Source: Forficula auricularia
Lineage: Eukaryota; Arthropoda; Insecta; Dermaptera; Forficulidae
Assembly (NCBI GenBank): GCA_024734495.1
Contig: JALMQS010000128.1
Coordinates: 26,142,711-26,206,710 of the forward strand
Reading direction: 5' to 3'
DNA length: 64,000 bases
Of this stretch, positions 8,340 through 20,344 are shown one piece after another. Position 1 is the stretch's first letter. Each line of letters opens with the position of its first letter. Under the pieces are notes generated by a model, which saw nothing but the letters and a program-made list of their open reading frames with translations, made no database searches and was not told the DNA's origin. Made by a program: the position numbers and the translations under genes.

Positions 8340-11300
8340 GAAAATTAATTAAAATTTTATAGATTTTTCCAACATGATGAGTATCAATACAGTGTAGCGA
8401 CTGAGTTTGAACTATCAACATTGACTTTAACAATCTGATGAATTGTGTTGACTATATTTTATTTATTATCAACGTCTTCAAATATACAAACCGAAAGTCG
8501 TGAAAAACAGCAAAACACCAGGAAATTTAAATTAATCATTTTCATTTCACAACAAATGTACTGGCTAAATCGCGTGGGTTGAGATCGATTCCCGGTTATG
8601 TCTTAACATTTATATCACATAATTAAATTAAAGACTCTTGGAAAGGTAACAAGCTATCACCAAAGGCAACAGGATACAACCCCAGTGAAGAAATTTCTCC
8701 GCGAATTTCCCTGAAATAGCTAGATACTTTTCAAAAAATTTGTAAATTCTCTAAAACGACTATAGATCTAAAAAGGAGTATAATGTTCAATCTGAAAGCA
8801 ATTTCCAGATCATCAATTTGACCATAAAAACCTCAACAAGGAATTCTAAATTTTGATTTTTTTGAACGAAAATTTAACAATCTTTTGGAGAAAAAAGTGA
8901 AAACATTTTCAAAATTCGATACTTTTTGTGCAAATTCTAGTGATTTGAAAATTATTTTATGAGCTAGTAAGCTGAAACTAGGTAAAAAGCTGGTACTTAG
9001 ATAATAATACAATTTTTCGGTCAAATTCAGCTCATTATAAAATAAGATGGAGGACTTTCAATTTTTAGACCCCTATTTGTGAATATATTCATAATTTTTT
9101 AATCTCAGGAACAAAAACAAAACCTAAACAATTCCTCATTTCAAAATATTCAGTCTTGAAGTGATTAGAATGTCGTTATCTAATATTATAAAATAAAATA
9201 TGCAGAAAAATTGAAAAAAATCAAATCTTTAAAAGAGAAGTTCGGGAGGTATTGAGCTGAAAATTTTCTCAAAAGCTTATTTTAATAATAATATTATCCT
9301 AAGTTTTAGTTTTTCAGGGGGAGGCTAGCAGCAGAATAGCAAATTATAGAGACGGCGAAATTGGTAGAACGACACAATTAAAATCAATAAAAAGCATTAA
9401 AAAATTAAAACTTTTTGAAAAAGCCTTAAAAAGATATTAAAAAAATCACTAAGTCCAAAAATAAAGAATTCTTAAATATACCGGGTTTTATTTAAAGGGG
9501 TGTGTGAATGTGCCATGGAAGATTCGATACGGGAGTGAGGTGGGGTAGAAATTAAAAAAATAAAATGATTAAATCTCTAAAATAACAAATTGAATTGAAT
9601 CGGAAGATTTTTTTAAGAATAATTTAAGATATATTTTGAAAAGTTTAATTTGATTTTTGATAAATTAAGTTTATTTATTATTATTATTGTAGTCCAAGAT
9701 ACTGCTAAAGACGATCCAGATAGGAATAAAATATAAAAAGTTTGGACACAAAATTATACAAGCTTTATTGCTCGAATTACTAGCCAATGGAAATCCCCAA
9801 AGCGCCAAATATGTATTTGCAAAGTTTCACTTTTTTCAATTGTAATTACTGTCATTTATTTAATTAAATTTTTAATAAAAACTTGTGATAAAAGATAAAT
9901 TTTATTCATCCCGGTTAGACTCTTTTGAAACTTCGAAAATGCTTTTCCAATTTATAGTAGAAAGCCAGCTTTAGGTACTTTTAGTTCGCCTACCCTCCAA
10001 AAGAGGCCGGGGAAAGTTACAAAAGGGACCAAGACTAAGTTTATATTTGCTCGTATTTATGTGCTTGGAACTTTCAATTGAGACTTAATCTATTGCATGG
10101 ATAAATCTTTTATAAATATTTAGATTAGAACAAAACTTCTCTCTTCCATATTTTATTGAGCTACTTCGAATTAGAGCAAATATTTGTTCAACTTTATTAA
10201 ATATCTAAAATTTAGTTAAATAATTATAGCTCATGTGCAAGAGAGTATATAGAGGTATAAGGATATATAATATATTTGGAAATTCTAATATTTAATCCAT
10301 GTTCTTAGTTTATTACTCTTTGATAAGATCTCTGAAAAGTTTGATAATTTATAATAGTTAATAAGTACTTTTCGCCTGGTGAACTCGTAGGTTATGCATT
10401 CAAATAGGACGTTCTGTGCTGCAGGTTGCATCAGCAGGCGCTTTGTTTTAAAATTCGAAATTTAACCATTTATAAAAATTTGGGAAATCTCAAATAATTA
10501 TAATTTTGACATCTCATGGTTTTTTTCAAATACTATTTTACAAAGAGAAACAGAGCACTTAAACTATATAAGTATTCAGAAACCAATGTAATTAAGTCAA
10601 TTTTTGAGGAATGTCTAAATTTTCGTAAATAACAATCAAATTAGATTTATTTTTTTTAGTACAAAATAGTTTCATTTTTTGCTTCGGAATTTCTTTATTA
10701 GGGTCTACTTTTTTATTTCTTCTTAATATTTTATATAATGAAGTTGGGATTTAAAAAACATCAATTTTTATTGGTTTTGTTTTATAGACTTGTTTGCATT
10801 GGCCTCTGAATCATTCAAATAAAGAAACAAGTGTGTCTATTATTAGAGGATCTATGTTTTTAACGTAAAATTATTTTGAAATTTATTCAAGAAAATAGCT
10901 TAGACTAGAAAATCGTAACATTGCACGAGTGTGCACCTTAAATGCATGATAAAATTAGGACGACCTTCACCTTTCTTCAATTTTTATATATATTTTATTT
11001 TTTTATCACTTTAAATAGAAACATGGGAATAAGTTTTTATTCGATAGTGAAAAACGGTGTTTTTTGACTTAATACACTTTAGATATATCAGTACGATGTG
11101 TTTATTTGAATCACAACCTCATAGATTTCTTCGTATGAAGCTCTCTTTAGTAATTCTATCTACCCATTTATTTTTCAACATTCTATAAAATTATTGAATT
11201 AAAATGTGATGGTAAATAAAAGTGTATAGTCTACATATACTGCGGCATTCAGAACCATAAAGTGCGGCATTGCTGTGAAAAATGCTAATTTTTTAAGTAA

Positions 11301-11668
11301 TATAAGAGAACTATAATTCTGAGGTTACAAATGACATCTCAGATCATAGATGTGCACCTTGAAAACCGAATGAAGCTCAAAACATCCATACTAAAACCCG
11401 ATATCCAGATATTGTCTCGACAAAAGCAATATCAGATAAGTTATTAGGTGAGCAAAAAGTAAATAAATACATTTTTCTTACTATATCTTTTTAATAGGTT
11501 ATAGTGTTATAAATTTTCATGTAAATTTTGAATGTAACTATGTAACTATAATAATAAGAATAAAATAATTAAAAAAATCAGATCTATTCAAAACTGTTGT
11601 ATGAGGTCTTCTCAAAGTGACCTTTCAAGCAAAATAGGTTCCCTACCCCTGGCCTATCTAATTTATAA
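8340..11668. other. AT-rich intron, no gene recognised
   Basis: No coding exon, RNA gene or complete element is recognised. A tRNA-like B-box remnant (GATCGATTCCCGG) lies near 8582. A segment at 10385-10445 (TATGCATTC through CAGGCGCT) is related to 22480-22535, indicating an undefined dispersed repeat. Confidence 0.4.
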
Positions 11669-12044
11669 CACTGGTTCTTAAACCCTTGGGGTTTGCGTAG
11701 CCAATTACCTGGGTCTCCAGACTTTACATTCCCCAACTTTTCTCATTAACTAAAAATTATTTGCAGAAAACATTATAATAGGATCTATTTTGACAAATAT
11801 TTGATTTTTTTATCATCATACTAGTATTTTGTGTTTTTTATTCTATATGCTATAATAAAAATGTTCATCTCTATAAATGCGCAAACCATTGATTTAGTTA
11901 ACAAGCGATAAAATTTTCCAATATTTATTATTGAGCCAGAAATTAGGTCTCAAGAACGGCGTAAAATGTTTAGGGTTGAGATAAGGTCCGCAAAAAAAAT
12001 GTTCAAGAGAAGGTCCTCGGAGTACACATGTTTAAGAACTCCTG
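11669..12044. mobile_element. Non-autonomous hAT element with target duplication
   Basis: The left end CACTGGTTCTTAAACCC and right end (reverse) CAGGAGTTCTTAAACAT are inverted repeats of the hAT type. Flanks atttataa (11661-11668) and atttttaa (12045-12052) match at 7 of 8, as expected for an 8-bp duplication. No transposase frame remains in 376 bp. Confidence 0.75.
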
Positions 12045-12140
12045 ATTTTTAACATTACAATAATTTTATCTACATAAGAAATCGAGCTTCTAAAAGAACT
12101 ATTAATATGTAGGTATCTAGGTACGTCGAACACCAACTGC

Positions 12141-12142
<2 letters not shown>

Positions 12143-12181
<39 letters not shown>
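12143..12181 (+). repeat. (TG)n microsatellite
   Basis: About 19 uninterrupted TG dinucleotides. Confidence 0.98.
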
Positions 12182-12184
<3 letters not shown>

Positions 12185-12189
12185 AAGTT

Positions 12190-12445
12190 AATCTTGGTGA
12201 ATTTATTCCTGTATCAATCAATCATTCGCGAGACATGATCAAAAACGACTTTGGCCTGGGTATGTGGAGGGGATGGATGGAGGGTTGGACGGGCGGGCGG
12301 CCAATGGGGTGGCTTCGATCCCGGGCCAATCGGCGAGGGCTTCTCGCGCATGCCGTCACATCGCCTCGTTTTTTGCTCTAATTCCCAAATTCGCCCGGTA
12401 GAGAGAGGCAGCCTTGATTTGCAAGCAAAGAAAAGGCTCATAGAA
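12190..12445. other. GC-rich island in ChAT intron 1
   Basis: GC content jumps well above the surroundings, with GATGGATGGAGGG and CGGGCGGGCGGCCAATGGGG. Both strands have short open frames but none resembles a known protein and no convincing splice pair was found. It contains a CCAAT box (GGCCAATGGGG, and again CCAATCGG). It could be a CpG-type promoter or enhancer, or part of an unidentified repeat. Confidence 0.4.
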
Positions 12446-12852
12446 TAATTCGGCTAGAAATCGCAAATATATCATATCATGATCTCGATCATGACTCTTA
12501 TTGTAATGAATATTTAATTCTACTTCTTATTTGTAATGAATTATTTTTATCAGAGAACATTATCTTCATAAAAAAAATATTATTAATTTTTTTAAGTCAT
12601 TAAAGATAAATTTTTATTATTATATCCTGCTGTTAATTATCTTTTCCCATTATCTATTGAAAGAGAAGTTTCAGCTGAAAACACATAGATTGCAACATTT
12701 TCAACGAGAAAAAAATCATTAGAATGTACGTCGTTTCAACCGATAGTTGTGGAGTCATTTTCAGGTACTGTGGGGGAAGTCAACTTAATCGACTCTAAAC
12801 TTGTTTGGATAAACAGCTTAACCACTATAGTTCAATTGAAAAGATTTGTTTG

Positions 12853-12880
12853 CTGATGATGAAGGTCAAACCTTCGAAAC
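12853..12880 (+). ncRNA. Hammerhead-like motif, truncated after GAAAC
   Basis: CTGATGA followed by a perfect 5-bp stem II GAAGG-tcaaa-CCTTC and GAAAC. The ATAGTC cleavage segment is missing and replaced by TAACAAAT, so the ribozyme is broken. Confidence 0.45.
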
Positions 12881-13074
12881 TAACAAATTCGCCCCACTAT
12901 GTCAAAATAAATATCGTCCATCTACATTTATACACCCTATTAAGTCGAACACGTGTGTTTAGAAATATAAAATTAAAAGTTTTTGTGCGGAGAGTAGCAG
13001 AATTTTTATATATTGAAGGAGACAATAAAAGAGTGTGTCTTCTGCTGGAATTATAAATTTTATTTATTTATAAC

Positions 13075-13112
13075 GAGACTATAGTTTCGAGGGATTGCCC
13101 TCTTCATCAGTC
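13075..13112 (-). ncRNA. Hammerhead-ribozyme-like motif, near consensus
   Basis: Minus strand: CTGATGA (13110-13104), perfect 5-bp stem II GAGGG-caat-CCCTC, GAAA, C-TATA-GTC. Stem I has two pairs (AG/CT) before a mismatch. All core residues and a GTC triplet are intact. Confidence 0.55.
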
Positions 13113-13172
13113 TATTACAATTGATTCACAAGAATTAATTCATAAATTAATTCCTGTGAATCAATTGTAATA

Positions 13173-13211
13173 GACTGATGAAGAGGGGAAAGCCTTCGAA
13201 ACTATAGTCTC
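13173..13211 (+). ncRNA. Hammerhead-ribozyme-like motif, near consensus
   Basis: CTGATGA (13175-13181), stem II GAGGG-gaaag-CCTTC with one G-U pair, GAAA (13198-13201), CTATAGTC (13202-13209). It is the mirror partner of 13075-13112. The stem II arm carries changes that keep pairing (GAGGG with CCCTC versus GAGGG with CCTTC). Confidence 0.55.
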
Positions 13212-13511
13212 GTTATAAATAAATAAAATTTATAATTCCAGCAGAAGACACACTCTTTTATTGTCGCCTTCAATATTTAGAAATATAATTTTCAAACATG
13301 ATTTCCCTTCTCTTTTTCTGTCCGTGTGTGATTCTGCCTATCTGTTGTCTTACTGTCTTTCTATATTCCAAAAACTATAAGCTAAGGTCATCAAAAAAAT
13401 TGTTCTAATAATAAAAGGTTTCGATTTTTAAAACAAAGATTAGATTTCTAGCTTTAGAACTTTAAGTTCAAAAATTCAGAAAATCTGAAAAAATCGAATT
13501 ATTAAATGAAC

Positions 13512-13593
13512 ATAAAGAGAAACAAAGAGGGTGTCCTCTGCTTGATGCAAATAAACATACACACACATATATCAAATATTCATATGTATATAA

Positions 13594-13637
<44 letters not shown>

Positions 13638-13880
13638 TGTTTTTTTTTGAGACTATAGTTTCGAAGGCTTGACCTTCAACATCAGTTTTAATTATAAATA
13701 TTTTTTTCTGAGGTCAGTATCGCGTGGATATTGACATTTTTTTTTGTTGTTACTCAGCCGACAAGCCAGCAGCTGTAAACATATGTATATTTGATATATG
13801 TGTGTGAATGTTTATTTGCATCAAGCAGAGGACAATCTCTTTGTTTCTCTTTAGGATTCAACAACTCTGATACTCCCGGC
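13512..13880. repeat. Type A foldback element, one hammerhead-like motif
   Basis: Outer arms AGAGAAACAAAGAG / CTCTTTGTTTCTCT and CTCTGCTTGATGCAAATAAA / its complement face each other. A long (TA)n tract lies at 13600-13632. The left half has an inverted hammerhead-like motif at 13651-13685 whose core reads CTGATGT, a lost A. The right half has lost its motif. The end carries the shared CCGGCAAAATAAAAACTTTTC trailer. Confidence 0.7.
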
Positions 13881-13899
13881 AAAATAAAAACTTTTCAAT

Positions 13900-14960
13900 T
13901 AAATGAACAGATCTCAAACATATTAACTAACGAGCTAAAATTTGTCACCTAGATTTGTATTAATAATAATAATAACTTCACCTTTTTAGCTCACCCTTTT
14001 GATGACAAAAAATTGCTAAATCACTAAAATTCTTGGACAGCATTTAAGAATCTTGATTAAGTTTTCACTTTTTATCCAAATTTAAGTCTATTTGAATCAA
14101 CGTTCACTTGCTCAGTGTATTGAATAATATATTCTTATTTGATAAAATTAATAGTAAAATCATCGGTGTAGTTAATCCCATGATTTTCCGCAAAGCTCTC
14201 AACTTGAGTTAAGTTAGCTTAATGAATAATGAATGAGAGGTGTACTCCCGGTTGCCTACCTTAAAGGCAGCCATAGAATTAATTCTACATCGGTTGAGTT
14301 TAAATCATTATTTTATCGATAAATAATTCTGGAATCTTTATATAGAAACATTACTCATTACATTCATTTCTTTAATTAGAGAATTTAATGTTCTTGTGAA
14401 GAGAGCACGTTTATTATCATCTCTTCTTCTAACGTCAAATATCATTTATAACTCTTAATTATATCTAGATTATTAATGCATATTCATGAATAATATAAAT
14501 AAAGGCTTATCCAAATATTAAAATAGAATCCACTCTCATTTTTATTAAGATAAGACTTTCTAGTTAAAATAATTGGAAATCTATATTGACTTAAACGTAG
14601 CTATATTTACTCGATTCGTTTAAATAATACTTTTTCTTAATTACGCATCGCAAAGCAAGAAATGAAATGAATTGAAGAAAGATTGTTCATGAAGCCGAGG
14701 CAAGAAGAATTAGACAAAAAGATTAGGAAATAGTAAACACTAGAGCATCTAATCTCGATTTGCTCCGAAGAGGAATTAGATTTGTGGAAAAACAAGATCA
14801 TTAATCTCAATTCACTTCGGTCTTGATCTCTAAACGGATTTGAAGTGGATTGATTTACATCACGTTAAGCCCTTCATGTACTGCTTCATCCACTTTGGTT
14901 TCAGCCAAACATACAATGTTATTAACTTAAGGGAATTTGGAAAATATTAAAAATTAAAAA
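13900..14960. other. AT-rich intron with one less AT-rich block
   Basis: No gene is recognised. 14640-14900 is less AT-rich and not obviously repeated within the window; it contains paired segments (AAGATCATTAATCTCAATTC and GCATCTAATCTCGATTTG). Confidence 0.35.
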
Positions 14961-14970
14961 AAATTATATT

Positions 14971-15492
14971 GTTAAGCAATTTGAACCGCGAAAGTTAAAT
15001 AATATGATAAATATATATGAATCTTATATATTTATACTATATATAGGATTCATATATATTTATCATATTATTTAACTTTCATGGTTCAAATTGCTTAACA
15101 AAATAATTGAAACTTTCAGTTTAAAAAATCAATTTGTCTAAAAATTAAGTAACTATACTATAAATAGAAAAAACCGCGAAAAGGAAAAATGACATTCCAA
15201 CATAAGAGCTTATTCGGCGGGAGAATCTGTGGGCTAGTTGGTTAAGCCGCTCTTCGCGTAAAGGAGAGAGACACGGGTTCGAAACCCGTCGGATGCTCTA
15301 TTTATTTTCCTTTTCAAAAATAATAAAATAATTTTCTTAATGTAGAATTAACATAGGAAATTGTTTATATATAGTATAAATATATAGGATTCATATATAT
15401 TTATCATATTATTTAACTTTCGTGGTTCAAATTGCTTAACAAAATAATTGAAACTTTCAGTTTAAAAAATCAATTTGTCTAAAAATTATATT
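14971..15492. repeat. Palindrome plus direct repeat bracketing a tRNA-like sequence
   Basis: Arms 14971-15023 and 15048-15100 are inverted (GTTAAGCAATTTGAACC and its complement). The second arm with its trailer to TTTGTCTAAAAATTA is repeated directly at 15389-15490. The tRNA-like sequence at 15221-15298 sits between the two direct copies. Confidence 0.8.
15221..15298 (+). tRNA. Degenerate tRNA-Thr(CGT)-like sequence
   Basis: The D arm is GGCT-AGTTGGTTA-AGCC. The anticodon arm is CTCTT-CGCGTAA-AGGAG with anticodon CGT if loop numbering holds. The T arm is a perfect ACGGG-TTCGAAA-CCCGT. The acceptor GAATCTG/CGGATGC has one mismatch (A-G) but extends to a 9-base stem. Position 33 is G instead of the invariant T, so it is probably not functional. 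It lies between direct repeats, which suggests a mobile tRNA-derived origin. Confidence 0.45.
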
Positions 15493-15581
15493 CATTTTTT
15501 TTAATAAATTAAATATACGGACATAGTTTATGGGAAATTAAAATAGAACTTTCGAGTTGAAATTGAAACCATCACCTAAAT

Positions 15582-17148
15582 CAGTGTTCCGCATTGTGTG
15601 TGCCGCGGCACACTGGTGTACCGTGGTCATTAGTTGATGTGCCGCGGAAAATGTCAAGTTCTATGAAGATAATGCACATACACAGCTGAGAGTTATGCGA
15701 GCAGCCTTATCAACGATTGCTCGAAATTTTGATCCCCTGTGCTCAGTTAAGGTAGTTATTTCACCAAATGAGTTTTCTTAGTATTTTTTTGAAATTTAGA
15801 TAGATTATTATTTCAATACTTCTGTATCGATTGGTGGCAAAAATGAACAATATAGTTCCGGAGATATTAAATTCCAAAAATAGAGTTTTTAAGACTCTTA
15901 TACATTGCACTATATGGGATATCGGAAAGTTTACATACATATTGAATCATAATTAAGAAACCCTTCTTGTTATAAAAAACTAAACCAACATTAAATAACA
16001 ACTAATACATTTTTTAAGAAAATTTAAGTTCATAGTTACAGCACAGTTTCTAAGATAATAATGAATAAATTATGAAAAACGTATAATGAAAAAATTACAC
16101 TAAAAACAAGCTGGCAACAACGCATTTATTTAACCTAAAAAGTGGGTTGACTTGAGTACTTGTTTTTGACGTTTTTTCGCTTCAGCCATTGTCGCAACAG
16201 CTTTCAATTGCTTATTAAGAACTTTTTGTTTTAAAAATCTCCCTTTTATAATGTACTTAATCTGAAATTTCTATGATAAATATATACAAACTCGGACAGT
16301 GTTTCCAGATTTGTTAAACGAGCACGGGATTGGCTAGAAGTTGTACATAAACAGCAAACACTTTTGGCCTTATGAATTATGAATCCTTTTTGACTGTTCT
16401 ATATATTACTCTAGCATTAACTTTCTGCTAGTATTGTAGAGAAACAACTACCTTAAGCACGCTCACATTTCTCATTAAAAACATCTTTTCATATTATATT
16501 GATTTTAATAATAAATAAATATTAAATAAACATTGGTTTTTACAAAGAGAAAGAATTTAATTTTTAGGACAGATTCTAAGATATTAATAGAAATATTATT
16601 AAATTGCGATATCAGAGGGATTCATCCCCCAGGAGTCGAACCTGAGAACTAACATGCTTTCCGGGCAGTCAGCTCACACCCTCGAGACAAAACACCTCTC
16701 TCTGAATCGCAATATTTGATATAAGCATAGAAATTCTTCACTCCATTAATATATAACGGAAATTAAAAAATTTAGCTTAAAATGAAAAAAAGTTTTTCAT
16801 ACAAGTCCTCCTATTTTAATATAAAAGTAAAGATTTGAGCATCTTATTTTTGAAAATAGTTGGAATGTTTTTCAAAAATATGCTCGGGTTCAGATTAACA
16901 AATCAATTTTTAAAAAAGAGAAAGAATTTAATTTTTAGGACAGATTCTAAGATATTAATAGAAATATTATTAAATTGCGATATCAGAGGGGATTCACCCC
17001 CCAGGAGTCGAACCTGAGAACTAACATGCTTTCCGGGCAGACAGCTCACACCCTCGAGACAAAAAAATTGGTTTTTACTTTGGTGTACCTTTAAAATTTG
17101 TTGATTTTGGTAGGTGTACCTTGAGCACAAAAAGTTTGCAGAACACTG
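15582..17148. mobile_element. hAT element, 1.57 kb, with target duplication
   Basis: Ends CAGTGTTCCGCA and TGCAGAACACTG are inverted hAT termini. Flanks acctaaat (15574-15581) and tcctaaat (17149-17156) match at 7 of 8. The subterminal region is rich in GTGCCGCGGCAC-type palindromes. No transposase could be read. The interior contains a 155-base direct duplication (16548-16704, 16912-17066). Confidence 0.8.
16548..17066. repeat. 155-bp direct duplication with a tRNA-like B box
   Basis: Copies begin AAAGAGAAAGAATTTAATTT and end CACACCCTCGAGACAAA, more than 97 percent identical by eye, separated by about 210 bases. On the minus strand each contains GGTTCGACTCC, an exact B box in a TCAGG/CCTGG T-stem, preceded by an A-box-like GGTGTGAGCTGACTG. 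The minus-strand open frame spanning the copy is incidental. Confidence 0.8.
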
Positions 17149-17934
17149 TCCTAAATGAGATATTTTTACTAAAAATTCACAGAAATGAAAGATTAAAAAA
17201 TTTATTATAAACCTCAATATATTTCGGATTGTTAACAAAAAACATATATTGAGGTTTATCATAACTTTTTAAAATTTTCTTTTTTGTGAAACTTAACAAA
17301 AACTCCCCTTAATTATTTTTCAATTATATATTGTTTCAATATAAACCGACATCGCATTCCCTTAATTTAATTAATTAATAGATGGATTCTCAATTTAGTT
17401 TCTTTAAGATACATATATAGGGAGACCTCTGACCTATCTGACATATCGCTCCTTGGAACCCTTTGAGTAGGGTTGCTTTTCTAAGTCAAAGATGACACCT
17501 TTGGTCAGAAAAAAAACAATAAAATCCTGTGAGACTCATCACTATGACAAGACTAATATTTATGAACAAAATTACCTTTAATATTTTCTATATATCATTT
17601 TAGTATTTATTATCATATTAGTAATTTATTTATATTAATAAACGCATACGGGTGATTAAATAAAAATGGAAATTTTAAATTGCATGCTATTTCGAAATCG
17701 ATAAGCCTGATATTTAAGTATTGTCATATTGATAGATGAGAAATTGATCTTAATGTTGGACGATTTCCGAACGAGTTCAAATTGTATCATATTATTATGA
17801 AAATTACTATTAGTAAGTACTCTTGTTTTTTTTAAAGGGCAACATAGTTCACTGTATATAAAAAATTATCATTACTGTGTAAAAAATAACTTTTCTTAAT
17901 ATAGTAATTTTAAGTACAAAAAACATTTTTTCCA

Positions 17935-18805
17935 TAGAGCTACTCTATAGTTAAAGTAAATAAGCTGACGTGTTCTGATGTGGCCATCTACTTGACTTTA
18001 CCATACAACCTGGCCCCTAAAATTATTTATAATCATGTAGGGGGGATTAGTTTTTGCATTTTTATACTTCTGGTATCCCATTGATTGATTATGTATACAA
18101 AATTTGGTTGAGTTTGGTAAATGGCCAAGATTTTCAATTTTTGACCCCCCCCCCATTTTGGGCGGTTAGTTTTTGTATTTTTATACTTCATGGGGCCCAC
18201 TGATTATGTATAAAAAATTTGGTTGAGTTTGGTATATGGCCAAGATTTTCATTTTTTGACCCTACACCCCTTCCCCATTTCAGGGGGTTAATTTTTGCAT
18301 TTTTAGACTTCTGGGGGTCCACTGATTATGTATACAAAATTTGGTTGAGTTTGCTCAAACGGCCTAGATTTTTAATTTTAACCCCCCCCCCCCCTTCTTC
18401 AACCCCCCTTAACTTAGGGTCGATATGCACAAAAATCTAATCAGATTTTAATCTCAATGGACCAAAACTACGTGTGAAATTTGGTTTCGATATTCCCACT
18501 AGTTTTTGAGCAAGCTCGTCCACAAAAATTTGATAACGCGCGGACTAACTAACTAAATAACTAACTAACTAACTAACTGACTAATAGTCATTTTGATAAA
18601 ATAATTATTATCTCGAAAAATATAATTTTTTCAATGTTCACTTATAACAGCTTTTTTGTAGAGCAAAATGCCATGGTTTCGCTCAATTTTTTAATCAAAA
18701 TAGTTTCAGCCGTTTTTTAGATATTTCGAAAAAAAAAGAAGGAAAAAAACCACTTTTTTCATGCACGATTACAATACTTGACCATACCCTGTATGGTAAA
18801 GTAAA
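17935..18805 (+). mobile_element. TIR element with internal minisatellite
   Basis: The left end is ACTTTACCATACAACCTGG and the right end is (reverse) ACTTTACCATACAGGGTA. Internal units of about 115 bp repeat three times (GTTTTTGCATTTTTAGACTT, GTATACAAAATTTGGTTGAG) separated by C-tracts. The distal part carries (AACT)n at 18541-18585. Relatives are at 32238-33110 (reversed) and 51820-52626. No protein coding is seen. Confidence 0.75.
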
Positions 18806-19125
18806 AACTAATGTCTTAGCAAATTTAATGTAAATTCTTATTATAATTAATTTCCAAACTTGATGAGAATCGTATAAAATATGTAGATACTAAGTTTTAA
18901 CATTTTTTAAAGCACCCTTTAAAATTTCCATCTTTAGGAATTTATATTGTTAATATATTTGCAAGGAATTTTCTCTTTGGAGAGAGACGGACTGGTATAA
19001 TTTTCAAGTGAAAGTAATAAAAGGCAGCCCAGGCAGTGGGGGTAGTGAAGAAAGAAAAAATTATCACATATTCAAATAAGGTGTAGTTTATTGGATTTTC
19101 GTTCCCTTCTTTCTTTCCTCCTTTT

Positions 19126-19178
19126 CTTTCAAATCGACGTTTCGGAGGATTATTCCCTCCATCATCAGGGTTTCAAAG
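19126..19178 (-). ncRNA. Hammerhead-ribozyme-like motif with paired stem I
   Basis: Minus strand: CTGATGA (19168-19162), stem II GGAGG-gaataat-CCTCC (5 bp), GAAA, CGTC. Flanks CTTTGAAACC and GATTTGAAAG pair at 8 of 10 positions as stem I. Stem III is a single C-G step without a loop, the minimal form expected to act as a dimer. The sequence around it (GGCAGCCCAGG at 19022, AT-rich 3' part) resembles the one at 54201. Confidence 0.55.
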
Positions 19179-19269
19179 GGTCAATGAAGGAAGGAAACAA
19201 GATGTTTCTTTCCTCTCTCCTCAGCAGTGTTTAAAGTTTTTCTTCCTTAGCAGAAACAATAAACTAGAA

Positions 19270-20160
19270 AACAATTTTTCTCTTTTTTTCTTATATTATT
19301 AAGATGATAGGATGATTATGTGCTTAATTACGATGTTTTTAATAAATTATAATATAATGCAGACAATGTTTGGGATAAAAATTCAATTCTCCATTTTTGG
19401 GACTTTTAACATGACAATTTAACAATTAAAGGTTAAATATTATTAATATACATAGACTACATATATAATATATATTGGTATATCGATTTTAATATAAAAT
19501 AGACAAACATCCTTACATTAATAGTACAGAAGCTGTACTTAATTCCATTCCTTAGGTTCTTTCATGACAATCCACACAAAAAGTTTTAGCCTCGTAACCA
19601 CTCTATAAATATGAACGGTGTTTAAATTTTAGGTTATGTTTTTTTAACGTGACTATACATTTTACGGTACTATATTCTATTTATGAATGGATCGTTTCCA
19701 AGCCATTGATATTTTATCCCCTCCACTAAAAATAATCGCCCAAATATGTTTTTTTATATTTTTTATCAAAACTACGTGGTAAATAATTTCATTTTTTTTT
19801 AAGTTACTCCTGAATATATTATTCTAACAAATATTTAGTTTTTCATCAAGATGGTGAAAGTCTTTCAATGAAAAAAAATAAAATAATGATCATTTCCCCA
19901 CCCTTTCCCAATCTACCATATGTAAAATATTTCATTTTTAATTGCAATTATTTCATGTTTGGTGTGATAAAATCGTCTTCAAATTTTAACAATGTGTTTA
20001 TTATGCTTTTAATGACTAATATTCCAAGTTTCGAAGACTTCTTTGATTTTTGCATTTGTGAAAGAACTACCTTAAGTCAATGAATGAAATCACTAACATA
20101 TTATTAATTTATGATTCTTTAAGCTTAAAATATTTTCACAAAACAGCTGTGATAATTACA
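19270..20160. other. AT-rich intron, nothing recognised
   Basis: No coding or repeat signal strong enough to report; several A/T tracts. Includes a 71-codon open frame at 19868-20083 without family features. Confidence 0.4.
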
Positions 20161-20344
20161 TTTTATTTAACACCAAAGAGAAACAGCATCGGCTAGACAC
20201 AAACATTAAATTTTTATGGTGTCCAATTCAGCGAAAATGATGGTTCATCTCACGCAGGAGGCATCTTATATGGGATTAGATTAGACATCAAATTGTCAGT
20301 CTCTGATGTTACGTCTTTCATAAAGGGGGTGCTTTTGAGGAGAG

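Larger units (their letters stand above)
12973..13283. repeat. Foldback element (type B) with two opposed hammerhead-like motifs
   Basis: Arms 13010-13139 and 13146-13278 are inverted copies with a 6-base spacer. Outer ends are TATTGAAGGAGACAATAAAAG; each arm carries GTCTTCTGCTGGAATTATAA and one hammerhead-like motif. The left leader AAAAGTTTTTGTGCGGAGAG links it to the type A family at 47221. Short copies without ribozymes are at 25752 and 50645. Confidence 0.8.

Noticed and set aside
8555..8600. tRNA gene near GATCGATTCCCGG
   Set aside because: Only a partial B box; no D or anticodon arm can be folded.
12148..12381. 77-codon frame starting in the TG microsatellite
   Set aside because: The N-terminus is a translated dinucleotide repeat and the remainder has no recognised motif.
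16903..17262. 119-codon minus-strand frame
   Set aside because: It covers the duplicated tRNA-like block and a hAT terminus; no protein similarity.
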